A DNA stretch of 64,000 nucleotides, taken from NCBI GenBank assembly GCA_013399895.1, contig VXBA01002396.1, forward strand, positions 892,301 to 956,300. The letters run 5' to 3'. The position numbers and the translations under genes were made by a program. The first letter of the stretch is position 1; each line of letters begins with the position of its first letter. The notes under the pieces are model-generated. The model was not told where the DNA came from and did not search any database. It saw nothing but the letters and a program-made list of their open reading frames with translations. This document shows positions 61,173 through 64,000 of this stretch, in pieces. The stretch is from Serilophus lunatus. Taxonomy: Eukaryota > Chordata > Aves > Passeriformes > Eurylaimidae.

Positions 61173-64000
61173 CTAAAAAACAGAACAAAGAACCTTATAA
61201 TTTCCCTCTCTGACAATTTAATTTTCCTACTGGAAATAATGTAAGCAATTTAGTAACACATTCTGCTATCAGATGCTTTTACTTTATAGTAATTCACTAA
61301 AATATTGTACAACATGATGAAATGTATTTTCCTTCGTAGACAACTGAGGGAAGAACAAGACCCACTTTTAAATAATAAGCAACAAAACTATAAAATAAGC
61401 CTCAGATATTCATAAATTGTAAAGATAGGGATTTTTGCAAAATCAGGCTTTTAGGGTTTTAGGAATATGAAAAGAAAGGAGTACAAATTTTATCTACAGA
61501 GTACTTATAGACTCTTATGAGCCAAAAGGCAGACTGACAAAGACAATTCAGAAAACAGGTATTAGGTGAAATAATCAGCTATGGACAATGACAAAATTTT
61601 CCCTTCATAAGGGAAACTTAGAGGGCAAAATTTTACTGGAGGAGATCATTTTGACATACACTCCCTCATGGAAACCACACTTTCATTCTTTGCAGGCTAT
61701 GACATAAGGGTTTTCTCACAGTAAGGAAGAGGGGGGAAAAAGTAATTACTACAATACAGTTCCACTGCAATGTAAACATTTTAGATGTAGGGCTGTTTAT
61801 GGTACGTTACAGCCATTAATTTGCAACCTCACAGCCTCCATTATTGTATTTGAGGTCTACATATACAGAGCAGGGAACATGTCCCACATCTTACCCAATA
61901 TTTTCTTGAATATTGTTTCTATAGATTTATTGCTGTAAGACTTAAATTCAATAAAAGCATCCAATCCTATTATAAGTAAATACTTTGAAGGAGAAAGCAT
62001 ATATAGAAATTAAAGACATTCTGATCTCTCCACTTTTCACTTCTCCAGTCCTCTGTTTGAACAGGAATATTAGTGGAATCAAACTATGAGGAAGATTATT
62101 TATCTAGATTAGCAAGTATATAAAAAAAGATCTAATGAGGTATAAATAACCTACATTTTAAAATTGCTTCTTTCTTCTAAAACACCTTCAGTACGTAGGA
62201 AAAGATAACAAAAACAAATTTTAAAAGCATTTCAAGCCAGAACTGCTAACTTGCTACAAGGCAAGCACTGAATTCCCAGGCACTGTCCTAAGGACTGTGA
62301 CAGATCCAAACCAACACTGCCACAGGAATGGCACAACAAGCTTAATTCTATCCAGGCTGTAACACAAACAGCAGCCCAGTGAAACAACCAGCCTGCCAAC
62401 TCTTGGAGCTAAATCAAATGTATCGCTGACACAGTGGAAAAAACATTACCACTGACTTCAACATAAACTCCATCTGACAGTTCAGATTGTTTAACTTCTT
62501 AAATATTAGTAGGTTCACCTTGCCTGATAAGCTTTGTACAGAATTGGTGGTAGTCACAGGGACACAACACTTTGTTCTTTCCATATAGCTTAAAGCCAAT
62601 GTAGCTTAAAGCCAATGTAAAAGCTGGAATCAACTCCAAATCCTGCATTCTGGAAATCTGGCAGAAATGCAGCTGCATGTCTGTACTTGATTCAGTCTAA
62701 ATTCATATAGCTAAAAAATCTAACAGCATGAGAACTGTACTAGATATTGCACTGAGGCTCCAGTTCTAAAACCTCTTGACGCTAAAATGGCATGTTCTCA
62801 CACACCAAGTGCAGCCAGGTACTAAAAAACCCCAAGACAGACACTGGTTTCCCCCAGAATTCAAAAAAGAAACCAAAGACAAAAAGAAAAGTTACCTACT
62901 TGTACTACAGAAGCACAAATTCCAAAACTAAATGGAAGTGGATATACAAAGACTTACATAAGGAGACAGAAACTTGTAACAAACAGTTTGGGTTTTTTTC
63001 CTCAGGAGGGTGTGAAGCCCAGCTGAAGTATAAAGTAGCTTTACATCATCTTAGGTAGAAAAAGTTATTCTCTGGTACAAAAAAGTGATTTAAATTTTTG
63101 AACTCTAATTATTCTCATTTTCTCCTAAAAAAAAAAGAAGGGAAAAAAGGATTTCTCTGGCCCTAATTTGTATTCTGAGACTAGAGGTAGAATTTATGGA
63201 AAAGAAAAAACAAAGCAAATGAGAAGGCTGCAATTATATATTGGCTATGAATTTCTTGCTTCAAACATCAACATGTGCCCCAGCTGTAAATCATACAACT
63301 GTCAGAGTGCTGCACACAGGTTCACGAGTCACTGGGGACAAAAGTTAAGACTGATAGAATTTCGCTTCTTTAATGTCTTCCAAAAGCATAATAAAACCTG
63401 AACATATTATAATTAGCTATTTTACAGTAACAACATTCTGTTATGGTGGACATGTGCCCAGCCTGCATTATCTGCTATGTAATGTTTTTCAGAACTACCA
63501 GGTTTGCTCCTCTTTGACTCAAGAACATAATATCAAGCTTTTAATTTTCTTCCATATAAGAGGCTTTTATAGCCTTCTAATTATCCTTGTCATCTAAATT
63601 TCTTCATTACTCTGTATTTATTTTTAGGTAACTACATCCACCTCGGGGTCAATGTCGGGTTTTGGTGGTTTCTGGTTTTGGTTGGGGTTTTTTTTCATTT
63701 TCCACCTTTCTTTCCATATTTCTAATAGCCAAAAGTATCTTTATTTAAACAAGGGTATTATATTATTTATGATAAATATTCATATTTTGTCTCATTTAAT
63801 CTCTCAATTTTTTCCAAGTTATTAACCCTAACTACAATACTAAAATAAATTTTAAAAACTTAATTATTAATGGTTGTTATCAAGAAATCACAAAGCTGTC
63901 AACATATTTCTAACTATTTCTTTGTGACAACATTTTACATATTTCTTTAAGGTCCTAGTCAGAGAAATGTGCAAGAAGCCATACTACAATTTTCAACTCT
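61173..64000 (-). other. RPS6KA5: RPS6KA5 intron, incomplete (continues right)
   Basis: It is bounded on the left by the acceptor TTTTTTAG of the hinge exon, phase 1. It contains a 16-bp tandem duplication at 62586-62619 and a GT-rich tract near 63640-63705. No upstream exon is seen, so the preceding exon lies beyond 64000. Confidence 0.85.
62586..62619. repeat. Short tandem duplication, period 16, two copies
   Basis: TAGCTTAAAGCCAATG is repeated exactly, followed by the first two bases (TA) of a third copy. Confidence 0.9.

Overview
The window is AT-rich vertebrate nuclear DNA from a bird. The evidence is interspersed CR1 (chicken repeat 1) LINE fragments with the avian 3' end (AATCATAGAAT read in reverse) and CR1 pol-like protein fragments, plus two long repeats that resemble avian endogenous-retrovirus LTRs. 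The repeat mix looks more neoavian than chicken-like, but that is an inference from memory. No prokaryotic features (operons, Shine-Dalgarno sites, CRISPR) are present.

One gene can be supported: RPS6KA5 (MSK1, mitogen- and stress-activated protein kinase 1), on the minus strand. Fourteen coding exons lie between 61172 and 16024. They splice by GT-AG at every junction with consistent phase into 668 residues ending at a stop codon at 16024-16026. The encoded part runs from the hinge of the N-terminal AGC-type kinase domain, through the linker with the hydrophobic motif, the whole CaMK-type C-terminal kinase domain, and the tail with the MAPK-docking/nuclear-localisation motif. The first three coding exons (about 120-135 residues, with the N-lobe of the first kinase domain) and the promoter lie to the right of base 64000.

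Layout from left to right: 1-170 is a GC- and CpG-rich edge with a short minisatellite, possibly the border of a neighbouring gene's promoter. 170-16023 is intergenic DNA and the RPS6KA5 3' UTR, with an LTR-like repeat near 2.8-3.5 kb and a CR1 near 8.8-9.2 kb. 16.0-31.0 kb holds ten exons encoding the tail, the C-terminal kinase, the linker and the end of the first kinase. 31.0-40.1 kb is a 9.1-kb intron with three CR1 copies and one apparent solo LTR. 40.1-43.7 kb holds two exons separated by an intron with another CR1. 43.7-60.2 kb is a 16.4-kb intron with two plus-strand CR1 pieces and a long repeat-poor stretch. 60.2-61.2 kb holds two more exons, and the rest is part of the next intron.

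I found no evidence of a new biological system. The points most worth checking are the shortened MSK1 C-terminus, the phase-0 exon that carries the activation-loop serine, a perfect 27-bp inverted repeat in an intron, an unclassified GC-richer block near 52.5-53.0 kb, and the CpG-rich left edge.
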